Origin: Hoyosella sp. YIM 151337
Lineage (GTDB): Bacteria; Actinomycetota; Actinomycetes; Mycobacteriales; Mycobacteriaceae
Assembly: GCF_026041215.1 (NCBI RefSeq)
Contig: NZ_JAPEIQ010000031.1
Span: 1-64,000, forward strand
DNA length: 64,000 nucleotides
Reading direction: 5' to 3'
Shown: positions 1 to 8,189 of the stretch, in pieces
Layout: each line of letters opens with the position of its first letter
How positions within the stretch are numbered: the stretch's first letter is position 1
Position numbers and translations under genes: made by a program
Notes under the pieces: generated by a model
What the model saw: only the letters and a program-made list of their open reading frames with translations
What the model was told of the DNA's origin: nothing
Database searches by the model: none

Positions 1-1
1 C

Positions 2-214
2 CAGAACGGCTTCGCCATCGACGCCACCTACGGCATCTCCGGCACCAACAGCGAAGCCGTGTTCTTCGCCAACAACTACCCCGGCGCACAAACCGACACC
101 CAGGCCACCCGCATCGACGGCGACAACACCGCCCACCTCGGCATCAACAGCAACGTCACCACCGGCGCCCCCTACATGGTCGCCAGCTACACCCTCACCG
201 GACTCCTCGGCTAG
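2..214 (+). CDS. C-terminal fragment of an unrecognised, probably secreted protein
   Basis: The window opens inside this gene; the last 70 codons read without a stop to TAG at 212-214. The visible tail is rich in Thr, Asn, Gly and Ala, has almost no charged residues and no Cys, and looks like a beta-rich extracellular domain. Codon use is strongly biased to C in the third position, as in a well expressed gene. I do not recognise the family. A strong hairpin follows 16 bp after the stop, so the gene ends its transcription unit. Confidence 0.7.
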   Translation, partial: QNGFAIDATYGISGTNSEAVFFANNYPGAQTDTQATRIDGDNTAHLGINSNVTTGAPYMVASYTLTGLLG

Positions 215-230
215 CCAGCCACCTGCTCAC

Positions 231-266
231 CTATCAGCGACAGCACCCCAGTGCTGTCGCTGATAG
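231..266 (+). terminator. Perfect 16-bp stem-loop terminator
   Basis: A perfect inverted repeat with 16-bp arms (231-246 and 251-266) and a 4-nt loop lies just after the stop of the partial gene and before the 3' end of the convergent SDR gene. There is no T tract, which is normal for actinobacterial terminators. It could serve both strands. Confidence 0.85.
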
Positions 267-286
267 TCGCCAGACCTACCGAAGAA

Positions 287-1141
287 TCAGCAGCCGCCGG
301 ACCCCGTCACGCTGGTGGCCCGCTGCTCGAGACGGCTGATCATTCGCTGCGTGCGCTTGTCCCGGACAAGCAATGCATCGAAGCCGACGTTAACCAGCCC
401 GCGCAGCAGCGCGTACGCCGTCCATGCTCGGGGCGCGATCGTGCGGGCAGACCGTCGCGCTATGCCGTCGCAGATTGTCACCGCAGCATCTCGCGCGGTG
501 ATGCGCTGGCTGAACGGCCACGGGAAACGGTCACCGAGTTCGCGGCCGAGTTCATCGTCGTCGAGCATTGCCTGAGTCATCGCGGTCTCGACAATGCCGA
601 AGTACGCCACCTGGGCGGTGGCCCCGTGGACTGCCAGTTCGATACGTAGCGCGCGGCCTAGTTGCTCCACCGCCGCTTTGGTGATCATGTACGGCGATCC
701 GGCCATACCCGGGGCGAACGCAGCGACGGAGGCGACAACAACCACGTGTCCGCGAGTAGCGATCACATCGTCAAGGACCGGTCGCACAGTGTTGTAGACA
801 CCGGTGAGATTGATGCCGACCACGCGATCAAATTCGGTGTCATCCATGACCCGCAGCGTCGCCGGTTTTGGCGTGACGCCAGCATTAGCGACAACGATGT
901 CAATGGGACCTAGTTCGGCCTGAACTTTCTTAACCGCGAGCTTCATGGCGTCACGATCTGAAACGCTGACACCGATGCCGATGTCGCACGCTGCCTTTAC
1001 CGCGGCCGCCTCATCGACATCGAGGATCGCGACCCGTGCACCGCGCCGAGCGAGCTGCCTTGCCACTTCGAGGCCGATGCCCCCGCCACCACCGGTGACC
1101 AGTGCGGTCCTGCCCCGCACATCCAGTACGTCATCAGCCAT
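287..1141 (-). CDS. Short-chain dehydrogenase/reductase (SDR)
   Basis: 284-residue classical SDR, expected to oxidise or reduce an alcohol/ketone pair with NAD(P). The N-terminal cofactor loop TGGGGGIG is at about residues 16-23, NAG follows at about 87, and the catalytic Ser with a YMITK active-site motif sits near residues 141-156. A C-terminal extension of about 60 residues past the core resembles SDRs found beside BVMOs (SadH-like). The start ATG overlaps the end of the upstream BVMO gene by 8 bp, so the two are translationally coupled. It is the last gene of the operon starting at 4581. A secondary alcohol/ketone interconversion just before the BVMO step is inferred from context. Confidence 0.9.
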   Translation of the reverse strand: MADDVLDVRGRTALVTGGGGGIGLEVARQLARRGARVAILDVDEAAAVKAACDIGIGVSVSDRDAMKLAVKKVQAELGPIDIVVANAGVTPKPATLRVMDDTEFDRVVGINLTGVYNTVRPVLDDVIATRGHVVVVASVAAFAPGMAGSPYMITKAAVEQLGRALRIELAVHGATAQVAYFGIVETAMTQAMLDDDELGRELGDRFPWPFSQRITARDAAVTICDGIARRSARTIAPRAWTAYALLRGLVNVGFDALLVRDKRTQRMISRLEQRATSVTGSGGC

Positions 1142-2615
1142 TGCAGCCTGCCTTGATCACATAGTCACTGCTGTTGAAGTTCTTTACGCGGCTTCGGTAT
1201 TCGAAGCTCCAGTTGGGATATAGCCCGGCGTTACGACCATCGGGAGTGGTGTAGTAGCTCTTGCAGCCACCTTTCAGCCACACCGTGTTTTCGCTTCGCT
1301 CTTCGACTTCCGCCATGAACCTGTGCTGTACCTCTGGGCGCACCTCGATGCGCTGGGCGCGGAACGAGTCGATCGTTTTCAGTGCGTCGATGATGTAGCT
1401 GATCTGCTGCTCGATCATGTAAATCGCGGACTGATTCCCGACCGCACCAAATGGACCGAGAATCGAGAACACATTAGGAAACCCAGCGGTTGTGACGCCG
1501 AGGTAGCTCTGTGGCCGCTGCTCGTAGCGCTCACCGAGCGAAATCCCTGCGGGACCGAAGATCCGTGCCACCGCGCCTGGCGGCATGGTAAATCCGGTCC
1601 CGAATATGATCGTGTCCACGGGATGCTCCGTACCATCGCGCGTGGTGATGCTGCGCGGCCTGATTTCTGCGATCCCGCTTGTTTCCACGGTGACGTTCGG
1701 TTGTGTCAGTGCTGGCAGATACGAGTCCGAGAAGATGGCACGTTTGCACCCGATCATGTAGTCGGGGGTGAGCTTTCGGCGCAGTTCGGGGTCTCGAACT
1801 TGGCGCAGCAACTGCAGCCGCCCGAATGCTTCGAATGGGTGCCGGAATCGGCGATCGACGAAACCCGGCAGACCGAAGCTCTCGATCATGCCGTAGTACG
1901 CGGCACGCAATCCGCGCTGCACAGCGGGGACCTTGCGCAACAATGCCCGCTCCGGGGCGAGCGTCGGACGGTCCAGACGTGACACAATCCATGGTGCGCT
2001 GCGCTGAAAAACGGTGAGATGTTTGACGATTGGCTGGATCTCCGGGATGAACTGAACGGCCGAGGCGCCGGTGCCGATCACCGCGACGCGTTCGCCCGTC
2101 AGCTCATGTTGATGGTCCCAGTGCAGCGAGTGAAACGCCCTGCCCGCGAAGCTGTCGAGGCCAGGCAAAGTCGGTATCGACGCTTCGGTGAACAGGCCGG
2201 TCGCGGTCACCAGAATACGAGCGGTAAGCTCGCCGCTCGCTGTGTTGAGTCGCCAGTGCGACGCCTTGTCGTCCCACCGGGCCTCAAGGAGTTCCGAATT
2301 GAAACGCATGTGCCGGATGACGTCGTGATCTGCTGCCAATCGGCGCAGGTATGTCAGAATCTCGTGTTGTTTACCGTACATCCGAGACCAGTTCGGGTTG
2401 GGCGCAAACGAGTAGCTGTACAGGTGGGAAGGTACGTCGCAGGCGCAGCCTGGATAGGTGTTGTCGCGCCAGACACCGCCGATCGCCGCGGCGCGTTCAA
2501 GGACAAGGAAGTCGGTGAAGCCGGCTTCGCGCAGTTTGATGGACAGCCCGATTCCAGCGAACCCAGCTCCGATAATGACAATGTCGACGTGGTCGACGTC
2601 GTGCGGTTTCGGCAT
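1134..2615 (-). CDS. Flavin-containing / Baeyer-Villiger-type monooxygenase (copy 1)
   Basis: 493 residues, the usual length of class B flavoprotein monooxygenases. The FAD Rossmann motif GAGFAG is at 16-21, the BVMO fingerprint FxGxxxHxxxWD at 156-167 (F156, G158, H162, W166, D167) and the NADPH motif GTGASA at 181-186. The family inserts one oxygen from O2 next to a ketone to give an ester or lactone; some members (MymA, EthA) also act on S or N. It lies 14 bp after the reductase gene and overlaps the SDR gene by 8 bp, in the operon led by the PF10118 gene. It is one of three paralogues in the window. The substrate cannot be read from sequence. Confidence 0.92.
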   Translation of the reverse strand: MPKPHDVDHVDIVIIGAGFAGIGLSIKLREAGFTDFLVLERAAAIGGVWRDNTYPGCACDVPSHLYSYSFAPNPNWSRMYGKQHEILTYLRRLAADHDVIRHMRFNSELLEARWDDKASHWRLNTASGELTARILVTATGLFTEASIPTLPGLDSFAGRAFHSLHWDHQHELTGERVAVIGTGASAVQFIPEIQPIVKHLTVFQRSAPWIVSRLDRPTLAPERALLRKVPAVQRGLRAAYYGMIESFGLPGFVDRRFRHPFEAFGRLQLLRQVRDPELRRKLTPDYMIGCKRAIFSDSYLPALTQPNVTVETSGIAEIRPRSITTRDGTEHPVDTIIFGTGFTMPPGAVARIFGPAGISLGERYEQRPQSYLGVTTAGFPNVFSILGPFGAVGNQSAIYMIEQQISYIIDALKTIDSFRAQRIEVRPEVQHRFMAEVEERSENTVWLKGGCKSYYTTPDGRNAGLYPNWSFEYRSRVKNFNSSDYVIKAGCNG

Positions 2616-2629
2616 GAGGGTGAAGCTCC

Positions 2630-3685
2630 TTAGAGATCGAGTACCAGCGGCCCGGCAGCAGACCGCGAGATGCAGAGGAGCATCGACTCCCGCCGTTCTG
2701 ACTCAGTGAGCAGACGATCCCGGTGCTCAACGTCTCCGCATAGCACTCGTGTCTTGCACGAGCCGCAGAAGCCCTGCTGACAGGAGTAAGCGACACCCGG
2801 CAGGACGCGCCGGACTGCGGCTAACGCAGTTTCGTCCGCCGCGACGTCCACTGAGGCACCAGTTCGCGCGAGCGTGAGGTGAAACGGTGTGCCGCCGCGG
2901 ACCGGCGGTGCCGAGAACCTTTCCGTATGCAGCGACGCTGAGGTGCTGAACACTGGCAGCAACGAGCGGGCAGCGTCGAGCATGGGTGGTGGCCCACACA
3001 CGTATACCGCCGCCCCGCGTGGCGTGGCTTGAAGCTGGCCGGCAAGGTCGGGAGTGCCATACTCGTCGTCCGGCATGATGTGCGATGGTGCGCCGATCGC
3101 CCCGATTTCCGGCAGGAACGGCATGGTTACACGCGTCCGGCCGGTGTACACGAGGGTCGCCGGGACGCCCCGGCGGGCCGCGGCCCTCAACATCGGGAGG
3201 ATCGGAGTAATCCCGATTCCACCGGCGACGAAGAGGTACGCGGGTGCGTCGATCATCGGAAATGCGTTACGCGGCCCGCGTATTCGCAGCGTATCGCCCG
3301 GCCGCAGAACGTCATGGATCTCACTGGACGCGGAACCACCGGCGATCCTTCGTACTGCGATGCGATACCTGGTTTTGTCGGCGGGATCCCCGCACAGCGA
3401 ATATTGCCGCTGTCTTCCGGATGGGAGGAACACATCGAGGTGGGCACCGGGCGTCCACGCTGGCAGAGCTGCATAATCGGGCGCGGTAAACGCCACGCTG
3501 ACAACATCTTCAGCGATGTGTTCGATGCAGTCGACGAGAACATCGTGGTCGTAGCCGTCTCGGCGCACCGGCCGCGGCGTTCCGATGATGGGCACCTCCG
3601 GGCTGTTCACCACGACATTGCGATAAGCCGTCAGCGCTGTCGATAGCAGGGCGAGAGAGCGCTCGCGGGGCACTGCCGCCGTCAT
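2630..3685 (-). CDS. FAD/NAD(P)-2Fe-2S oxidoreductase (phthalate dioxygenase reductase type)
   Basis: 351 residues with the three modules of an oxygenase reductase: flavin-binding barrel with RQYSLCG at 93-99, NAD(P) domain with GGIGITP at 155-161 and CGPPPM near 230, and a C-terminal plant-type ferredoxin whose cluster ligands are C302, C307, C310 and C338. It should pass electrons from NAD(P)H one at a time to an oxygenase. BVMOs take NADPH directly and need no such partner. The 4-bp overlap with the upstream PF10118 gene (3682-3685) therefore suggests that this reductase serves the PF10118 protein. The partner is inference; the enzyme class is clear. Confidence 0.92.
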   Translation of the reverse strand: MTAAVPRERSLALLSTALTAYRNVVVNSPEVPIIGTPRPVRRDGYDHDVLVDCIEHIAEDVVSVAFTAPDYAALPAWTPGAHLDVFLPSGRQRQYSLCGDPADKTRYRIAVRRIAGGSASSEIHDVLRPGDTLRIRGPRNAFPMIDAPAYLFVAGGIGITPILPMLRAAARRGVPATLVYTGRTRVTMPFLPEIGAIGAPSHIMPDDEYGTPDLAGQLQATPRGAAVYVCGPPPMLDAARSLLPVFSTSASLHTERFSAPPVRGGTPFHLTLARTGASVDVAADETALAAVRRVLPGVAYSCQQGFCGSCKTRVLCGDVEHRDRLLTESERRESMLLCISRSAAGPLVLDL

Positions 3686-4581
3686 GATGTGCTCTCGGTC
3701 TCTGTGCTCTCCGCTGCTCGCGCGGCTGGTGAGATCGCGAGGTATCGGATCGCCGCGTCGAGGTCGCCCATGTCGGACGGGTGAAAGTTCGGGCGCAGGT
3801 ATTTCGGCATTTCGGTGATAAATACGGTGAAGCTGGGGATTTTCCCGCGCCGCGTGGCCGTGATGTAGTTCAGGATTGGGTGCTTCGCTTTTTCTGGCTC
3901 AGGATCGTTCCGAACGAGATATCGCATTGTCACGGCATACAGACCGATCAAGGTCGCGGCTGCAAGCAACGCGGTTCGAGTCCTGCGGGTGTAGCTTCCG
4001 TCGAGGTACTGGAAGGCGTCGAAAACGACGTTGCGGTGCTCGACTTCCTCAGCACCATGCCATCGAATGAGGTCGAGCATCATGGGGTGCATATCTTCGA
4101 TCTCTTCGGAGTCGAGGAACCACTGACCGATGACGGCAGTGAAGTGCTCCATCGCGGCGTAGAGACCGAGCCGTTCTTTGAGCCACTGCTTCTTTGCTCG
4201 CCCGGTGAGGCCCCGCTCCCCGATTACCCGGTCCGCGAAGTACTGCATCCGCTCGATCACCGGCTGTATAGGAACCCCGTTGCGTTCGAGGTGTTCGCGC
4301 ACGCCTTCGTGTGAGCTCGCGTGCATCGACTCTTGTCCGATAAAGCCCTGGACCTCTTCACGCAGTCGCTCGTCGTGGATATACGGCAGAGCTTCGGCGA
4401 GCGCCGCCGCCATCGCCCGCTCCCCTTCTGGCAGCACGAGATGCATGAAGTTGAAGAATTGAGTGGCTACCGGCTCACCCGGCAGGTAGTGCAGCGGCAC
4501 GCCTGACCAGTCGAACGTGACGTTGCGGGCGGTGATCGCGTACGCCTCGTTGGCGTACCGGCGCGAGGTTGTCGTACCCAT
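3682..4581 (-). CDS. PF10118-type 'metal-dependent hydrolase' with ferritin-like diiron ligand pattern
   Basis: 299 residues, matching the family annotated only as predicted metal-dependent hydrolase. The ligands visible look like a carboxylate-bridged diiron four-helix bundle: E54, E84-S-M-H87, E145 (next to H146) and E179-V-E-H182. A hydrophobic segment at about 204-222 could be a membrane anchor. AAAGGAG lies 6 nt before the ATG. It is the first gene of a four-gene operon, followed with 4-bp overlap by a 2Fe-2S reductase, then a BVMO and an SDR. I infer an O2-activating hydroxylase rather than a hydrolase. The tandem TetR-type operators lie 22-55 bp upstream of the start codon. Confidence 0.85.
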   Translation of the reverse strand: MGTTTSRRYANEAYAITARNVTFDWSGVPLHYLPGEPVATQFFNFMHLVLPEGERAMAAALAEALPYIHDERLREEVQGFIGQESMHASSHEGVREHLERNGVPIQPVIERMQYFADRVIGERGLTGRAKKQWLKERLGLYAAMEHFTAVIGQWFLDSEEIEDMHPMMLDLIRWHGAEEVEHRNVVFDAFQYLDGSYTRRTRTALLAAATLIGLYAVTMRYLVRNDPEPEKAKHPILNYITATRRGKIPSFTVFITEMPKYLRPNFHPSDMGDLDAAIRYLAISPAARAAESTETESTS

Positions 4582-4603
4582 GCAAGGCTCCTTTGCCTAA
4601 CTG

Positions 4604-4636
4604 GAATCAGACGATTCAACTTGAATCAGATGATTC
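4604..4636. promoter_or_regulatory. Tandem palindromic operators GAATC-N4-GATTC
   Basis: Two near-identical 14-bp palindromes, GAATCAGACGATTC at 4604-4617 and GAATCAGATGATTC at 4623-4636, have centres 19 bp apart in the gap between the divergent operon (start 4581) and TetR gene. The second reaches to 2 bp before the likely tetR ATG at 4639 and covers a plausible -10 (TCAGAT, 4626-4631). Binding by the neighbouring TetR protein would repress both directions; that is inference from position. Confidence 0.8.
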
Positions 4637-4638
4637 CA

Positions 4639-5310
4639 ATGGCACGGCCTCGTGTCAAGTACCATGAGCAAATGCAAATGGAGAGTTCCGCACCCGCCAA
4701 GAAGTGGCGTGGCCAGACTCTCCATGACCGAGCCGATGAACGGCGCGAGCAGCTGCTCGACACGGCGTACGACCTGGTTGCTGCGGAAGGCGTGGGCGCA
4801 CTCACGATGCGTGCGGTCACGCGAGCAGCCAACCTGTCACCGCGATACTTCTACGAAAGCTTCCCCGACCGCGATGCGCTTCTCTTCGCCGTCTTCGACC
4901 GAACCGTGGAACAACTGCAGCAGCGGGTGGCGGCTGCAATGGCCGATAGCGAAGGCATGGAGGCCAAGTGCCGCGCTGCGTTCAGCGCGGCTGCGCACGC
5001 CTTCGACGAGGATCCGCGGGCCGCACGTCTGCTGCTGCGCGAAGCACTCGCCGATAACATGCTGCGGGAACACGCACTAGCCGCGCTCCCTCATTTCGTC
5101 TTCGCGACTGCCACGCACTTCCTGCCTGAACCAGCGGACCAGCACGGGGTTGACGCACTGCGCCTGCAACTCGACATGTCAGCGCTATCCGGGGCCGTCG
5201 TCACACTGTTCCTCGACTGGACAGAAGACCGCCTTGCTATTCCGCGCGAGGAACTTGTCGACTACTGCACCGAACTGGTGGTCGGAATCCTCATCCGCCA
5301 CGCGGGCTGA
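4639..5310 (+). CDS. TetR-family regulator of the divergent BVMO/diiron operon
   Basis: TetR-type repressor with an N-terminal helix-turn-helix (segment TMRAVTRAANLSPRYFYESF) and a variable ligand-binding C-terminal half. The reading frame is open from a TTG at 4621, but that start lies inside the operator. ATG at 4639 leaves the operator upstream and sits 7 nt after a -10-like TCAGAT, as expected for a leaderless transcript, giving 223 residues. ATGs at 4672 and 4678 are also possible. The gene is divergent from the operon starting at 4581. Its 3' end overlaps the convergent esterase gene by 49 bp. The effector is unknown, probably a substrate or intermediate of the neighbouring pathway. Confidence 0.88.
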   Translation: MARPRVKYHEQMQMESSAPAKKWRGQTLHDRADERREQLLDTAYDLVAAEGVGALTMRAVTRAANLSPRYFYESFPDRDALLFAVFDRTVEQLQQRVAAAMADSEGMEAKCRAAFSAAAHAFDEDPRAARLLLREALADNMLREHALAALPHFVFATATHFLPEPADQHGVDALRLQLDMSALSGAVVTLFLDWTEDRLAIPREELVDYCTELVVGILIRHAG

Positions 5311-6269
5311 GCGCCGATCCTCGCCCGCACGAATTCACCGACATCACACAGCATTTCCCGGCCCTCGGCGGATGCGGGGAACAGCGCGCTGAAACCGTGG
5401 ATTTGGCCGCGCCACAGATGCAGGACGCACGAAACTCGCGCGTCACCAAGCCGGGCAGCCATCGCTTCGATGTCGGTGCGCAGAACTTCAGAACGCAACG
5501 CGACAAGCAGCACCGGAGGCAAGCCTGTGACATCGGCGTTCGCCGGAGAAAGCGCCGCATCCAGCTCGCCATCCACCTCGCCCCCGAGCCGCGCCACAGC
5601 CTCGAACACAGATATTGGCAGAAGCGCTTCAGTCTGCGCACCCGATGCTGCGCGCTTTGTCGCGCAATCGAGGTCGAGCCACGGCGAGATGCCGACAAGC
5701 CCACTCGGCAGTGGCATCCCCTTGTCCCGAGCGGCTATTGCTGTCGCGAAGGCCAGAAAGCCGCCCGCAGATTCGCCCGCTACGACGATCCGGTCAGCGG
5801 GGACGTCATGCTCCAGCAACCACCGGTAGCCGGAAACGCAGTCGCTCACCGAGTCACGGATCGTTGCGTGCGGCAATTTGCGGTAGCCGACATGCATGAC
5901 GGGCAGCCTCGCACACCCGGCAAGCAGCGCGATCATTCGCCGGTGGGTGTTGAGCCCGCCTGCTACAAACCCGCCGCCATGCAGGTACAGAAGCGCCCCA
6001 CCGGATGAGCCCTGCACGCCCCGGGGCGAGACAATCTCGGCCTCACAGGCGCCGAGCGACACTCGATGGTATTCGCAATCCCTGGGCCGGGGCAGAAGTC
6101 CTGCCGCCCGGTCGATCAGCGACGCGCTCGCCATGACAGTCGAGTTCAGCGGAAGCACGCCGAGAGTCGGCCGGACCACGGTGCGAGCGAGACTCACGAC
6201 AGCGCGCGAGCGCATGCTGGGACCGAAGACCCCGTTCCCGGCGTGGTGCACCACGGCGTATGCGGACAT
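5262..6269 (-). CDS. Alpha/beta hydrolase, HSL/LipR-type esterase
   Basis: 335-residue serine esterase of the hormone-sensitive-lipase group: oxyanion motif HGGG near residue 95 (YLHGGGFVAGG), nucleophile GESAGG near 165, and a late Asp and His (HGFSALF near 300) completing the triad. The start lies 6 bp after the fadD stop, so the two are cotranscribed. It could hydrolyse the ester formed by the nearby BVMO, with FadD activating the released acid; this is inference. A close relative sits at 39387-40379 in the second BVMO cluster. The 3' end overlaps the convergent tetR by 49 bp. Confidence 0.9.
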   Translation of the reverse strand: MSAYAVVHHAGNGVFGPSMRSRAVVSLARTVVRPTLGVLPLNSTVMASASLIDRAAGLLPRPRDCEYHRVSLGACEAEIVSPRGVQGSSGGALLYLHGGGFVAGGLNTHRRMIALLAGCARLPVMHVGYRKLPHATIRDSVSDCVSGYRWLLEHDVPADRIVVAGESAGGFLAFATAIAARDKGMPLPSGLVGISPWLDLDCATKRAASGAQTEALLPISVFEAVARLGGEVDGELDAALSPANADVTGLPPVLLVALRSEVLRTDIEAMAARLGDARVSCVLHLWRGQIHGFSALFPASAEGREMLCDVGEFVRARIGAQPAWRMRIPTTSSVQ

Positions 6270-6275
6270 GGCCAG

Positions 6276-8069
6276 CTAGGCACGTACCGTTTCAGCGCTG
6301 TAGAGCTCTTCGATGTCAGCTGCGTACCGCGCATCAATGGGCTTGCGCCGCAGTTTCATCGTGTGCGTCAGCACCTCGGAGCCTGGCTCCCAGTACTCTT
6401 CGAGCACACGATAGCGCTTGATCTGCTCCGCCCGGGAAAGCGACTGATTTGCATCCGCGACGGCACGATCGAGCGTCTCCCGGAGTTCCTTGCTCGCCAC
6501 CACGGAGGAGAGTTCGCCGCTGATACCGCGCCGCTCCGCAAACGCGGCGACTGCTTCCTGATCGAGGACAATGAGGGCAACGTTGTAGCTGCGATCGTTG
6601 CCGATTGCCACGACCTGCGAAATTAGCGGACACGCCGCTTTCACCGCGTTTTCGATGTTCGCCGGTGACATGTTCTTGCCACCGGCGCTGATGATGAGTT
6701 CTTTCTTGCGATCAATGATGGTGATGTACCCCTCCTCGTCGATCGTTGCGATGTCACCGGTGTGCAGCCAGCCTTCGCTGTCGATCGCCTCCGCGGTCTG
6801 TTCTGGGCGGTTACGGTATCCGCGCATGAGGATGGGACCCGCGATGAGCAATTCGCCATCGTCGGCGAGTTTCGCCCGGACGCCCGGGGCTGGTCTGCCG
6901 ACAGTGCCGAGTCGCATTTCCCCGTCCGGGCTCATGGTGCTCAGTCCGGAGAGTTCCGACATGCCCCACGCGTCCGATAGCGGTACCCCAAGGCCGATGA
7001 AGAACTTGATGACGTCTGGTGCGATCGGCGCAGCACCCGAGAGCGCAACGCGCGTCTGATCGAGACCGATCTTGTTCCGGATCTTGCCGAGTACCAGTTT
7101 GTCCGCGACAGCGAACTGGGCAGCGAGCAGCAGACCAGGCTTTTTGCCGCGACCGCTCATGGCCGCAACGTGCTGCCCCGTCGCGATCGCCCACTTGCAG
7201 AGCGCCTTCTTCACCGGGCTTTGCTCACCCTCAATGGCCGCAAGAAGGGCTACACGCACTTTCTGCCAGACTGTGGGAACCGCTCCGAAAACCGTGGGCC
7301 TGACGTCAGCGAGAGCCCCGACGACTTCCTTGGGGTTGGCGACGCAGGTTACCTGGTTGCCGCACACGGTCTGGATGTAGTGCGCGGACCAGCGGTCAGC
7401 GACATGGGCGCTCGGCAGAAAGGAAATGATCCGGTCCTCTGCAGTGACGCCCATGAGCAACTCTGAGCCTTCCACCTGCGCAAGCATGCCTGCGTGCGTG
7501 AGTTCCACGCCTTTGGGCGCGCCGGTCGTACCCGAGGTATAAATGAGCGTCAGGACGTCGCCTGGCGCGACTGCGCGCCAGGAACGCTCGAAATCGAATT
7601 CGGCCGGCGCAGCAGGCGGCACTGACTCGAGTGACCGCGTACCCTCTGGAGCGCCATCGATGCATACGATGTGCTGTACTGCGGTCTCTTGCGCCCCCTC
7701 GAGCAGCACCGGCACGAACGCCTTCTCGCAGATGACGACCTTATTGGCAGCATCGGTGAAGAGGAAGCGGATCTGGTCGGCTGAGGACGTGTTGTAGATC
7801 GAGAACGGAATCGCCCCAAGGTGCTGGGCCGCAGTGTCGACGAAATGGAATTCGGGCCGATTCGTCATCATGATCGCGACGGTGTCACCGTGCCCGATTC
7901 CTAGGGTATGCAGCTGGGACGCGATCGTTCGAACGCGCTCACCGTACTGTGCCCAGCTCACCCCTGTCGGAGAACCGGGCGTGCGCACTGCGGTACGGGA
8001 CGCGAAGTCGCGAACGGTGTTCTGGAAGGCTTCGCACATCGTCGTGGCTTGGGAAGATCGCGTGGTCAT
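6276..8069 (-). CDS. Long-chain fatty acid-CoA ligase (FadD family)
   Basis: 597-residue AMP-forming acyl-CoA synthetase. The ATP/AMP signature YTSGTTGAPKG is at 177-187, the adenylate-binding WGMSE and the hinge region with TGDIATIDEEGYI and IDRKKE are present, and the length fits long-chain FadD/FadD15-type enzymes. It activates free fatty acids to acyl-CoA with ATP. The start is supported by AAGGAG 5 nt upstream. The promoter carries the best copy of the regulon operator. The esterase gene follows 6 bp later in the same transcript. Confidence 0.93.
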   Translation of the reverse strand: MTTRSSQATTMCEAFQNTVRDFASRTAVRTPGSPTGVSWAQYGERVRTIASQLHTLGIGHGDTVAIMMTNRPEFHFVDTAAQHLGAIPFSIYNTSSADQIRFLFTDAANKVVICEKAFVPVLLEGAQETAVQHIVCIDGAPEGTRSLESVPPAAPAEFDFERSWRAVAPGDVLTLIYTSGTTGAPKGVELTHAGMLAQVEGSELLMGVTAEDRIISFLPSAHVADRWSAHYIQTVCGNQVTCVANPKEVVGALADVRPTVFGAVPTVWQKVRVALLAAIEGEQSPVKKALCKWAIATGQHVAAMSGRGKKPGLLLAAQFAVADKLVLGKIRNKIGLDQTRVALSGAAPIAPDVIKFFIGLGVPLSDAWGMSELSGLSTMSPDGEMRLGTVGRPAPGVRAKLADDGELLIAGPILMRGYRNRPEQTAEAIDSEGWLHTGDIATIDEEGYITIIDRKKELIISAGGKNMSPANIENAVKAACPLISQVVAIGNDRSYNVALIVLDQEAVAAFAERRGISGELSSVVASKELRETLDRAVADANQSLSRAEQIKRYRVLEEYWEPGSEVLTHTMKLRRKPIDARYAADIEELYSAETVRA

Positions 8070-8134
8070 CGCAACTCCTTGCGGTGTGAAAGATGAGAAT
8101 TCGGGTCAGTGCCGCGGAATCAGAGATCGATCAC

Positions 8135-8170
8135 ACAGTAGACCACTATTGACATTCTGCCAATAGTGGT
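8135..8170 (-). promoter_or_regulatory. fadD promoter with operator copy A
   Basis: A 29-bp inverted repeat: ACCACTATTG (8142-8151) and CAATAGTGGT (8161-8170) around the 9-bp core ACATTCTGC. On the minus strand it contains a -35-like TTGGCA (8163-8158) followed after 17 bp by TACTGT (8140-8135), so a bound repressor would block the fadD promoter. The same core occurs at 9010-9028 and 16115-16139. The TetR gene ending at 8190 is the likely source of the regulator. Confidence 0.82.
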
Positions 8171-8189
8171 CGGCAATCTTCCGGGTGCC

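Noticed and set aside
287-4581. Reading module A as a steroid-ring cluster (kst/hsa type)
   Set aside because: No KshA, Hsa or HsaC homologue and no KstR palindrome here; ChoD-like and KstD-like genes lie in other operons, so a steroid role is possible but not supported.
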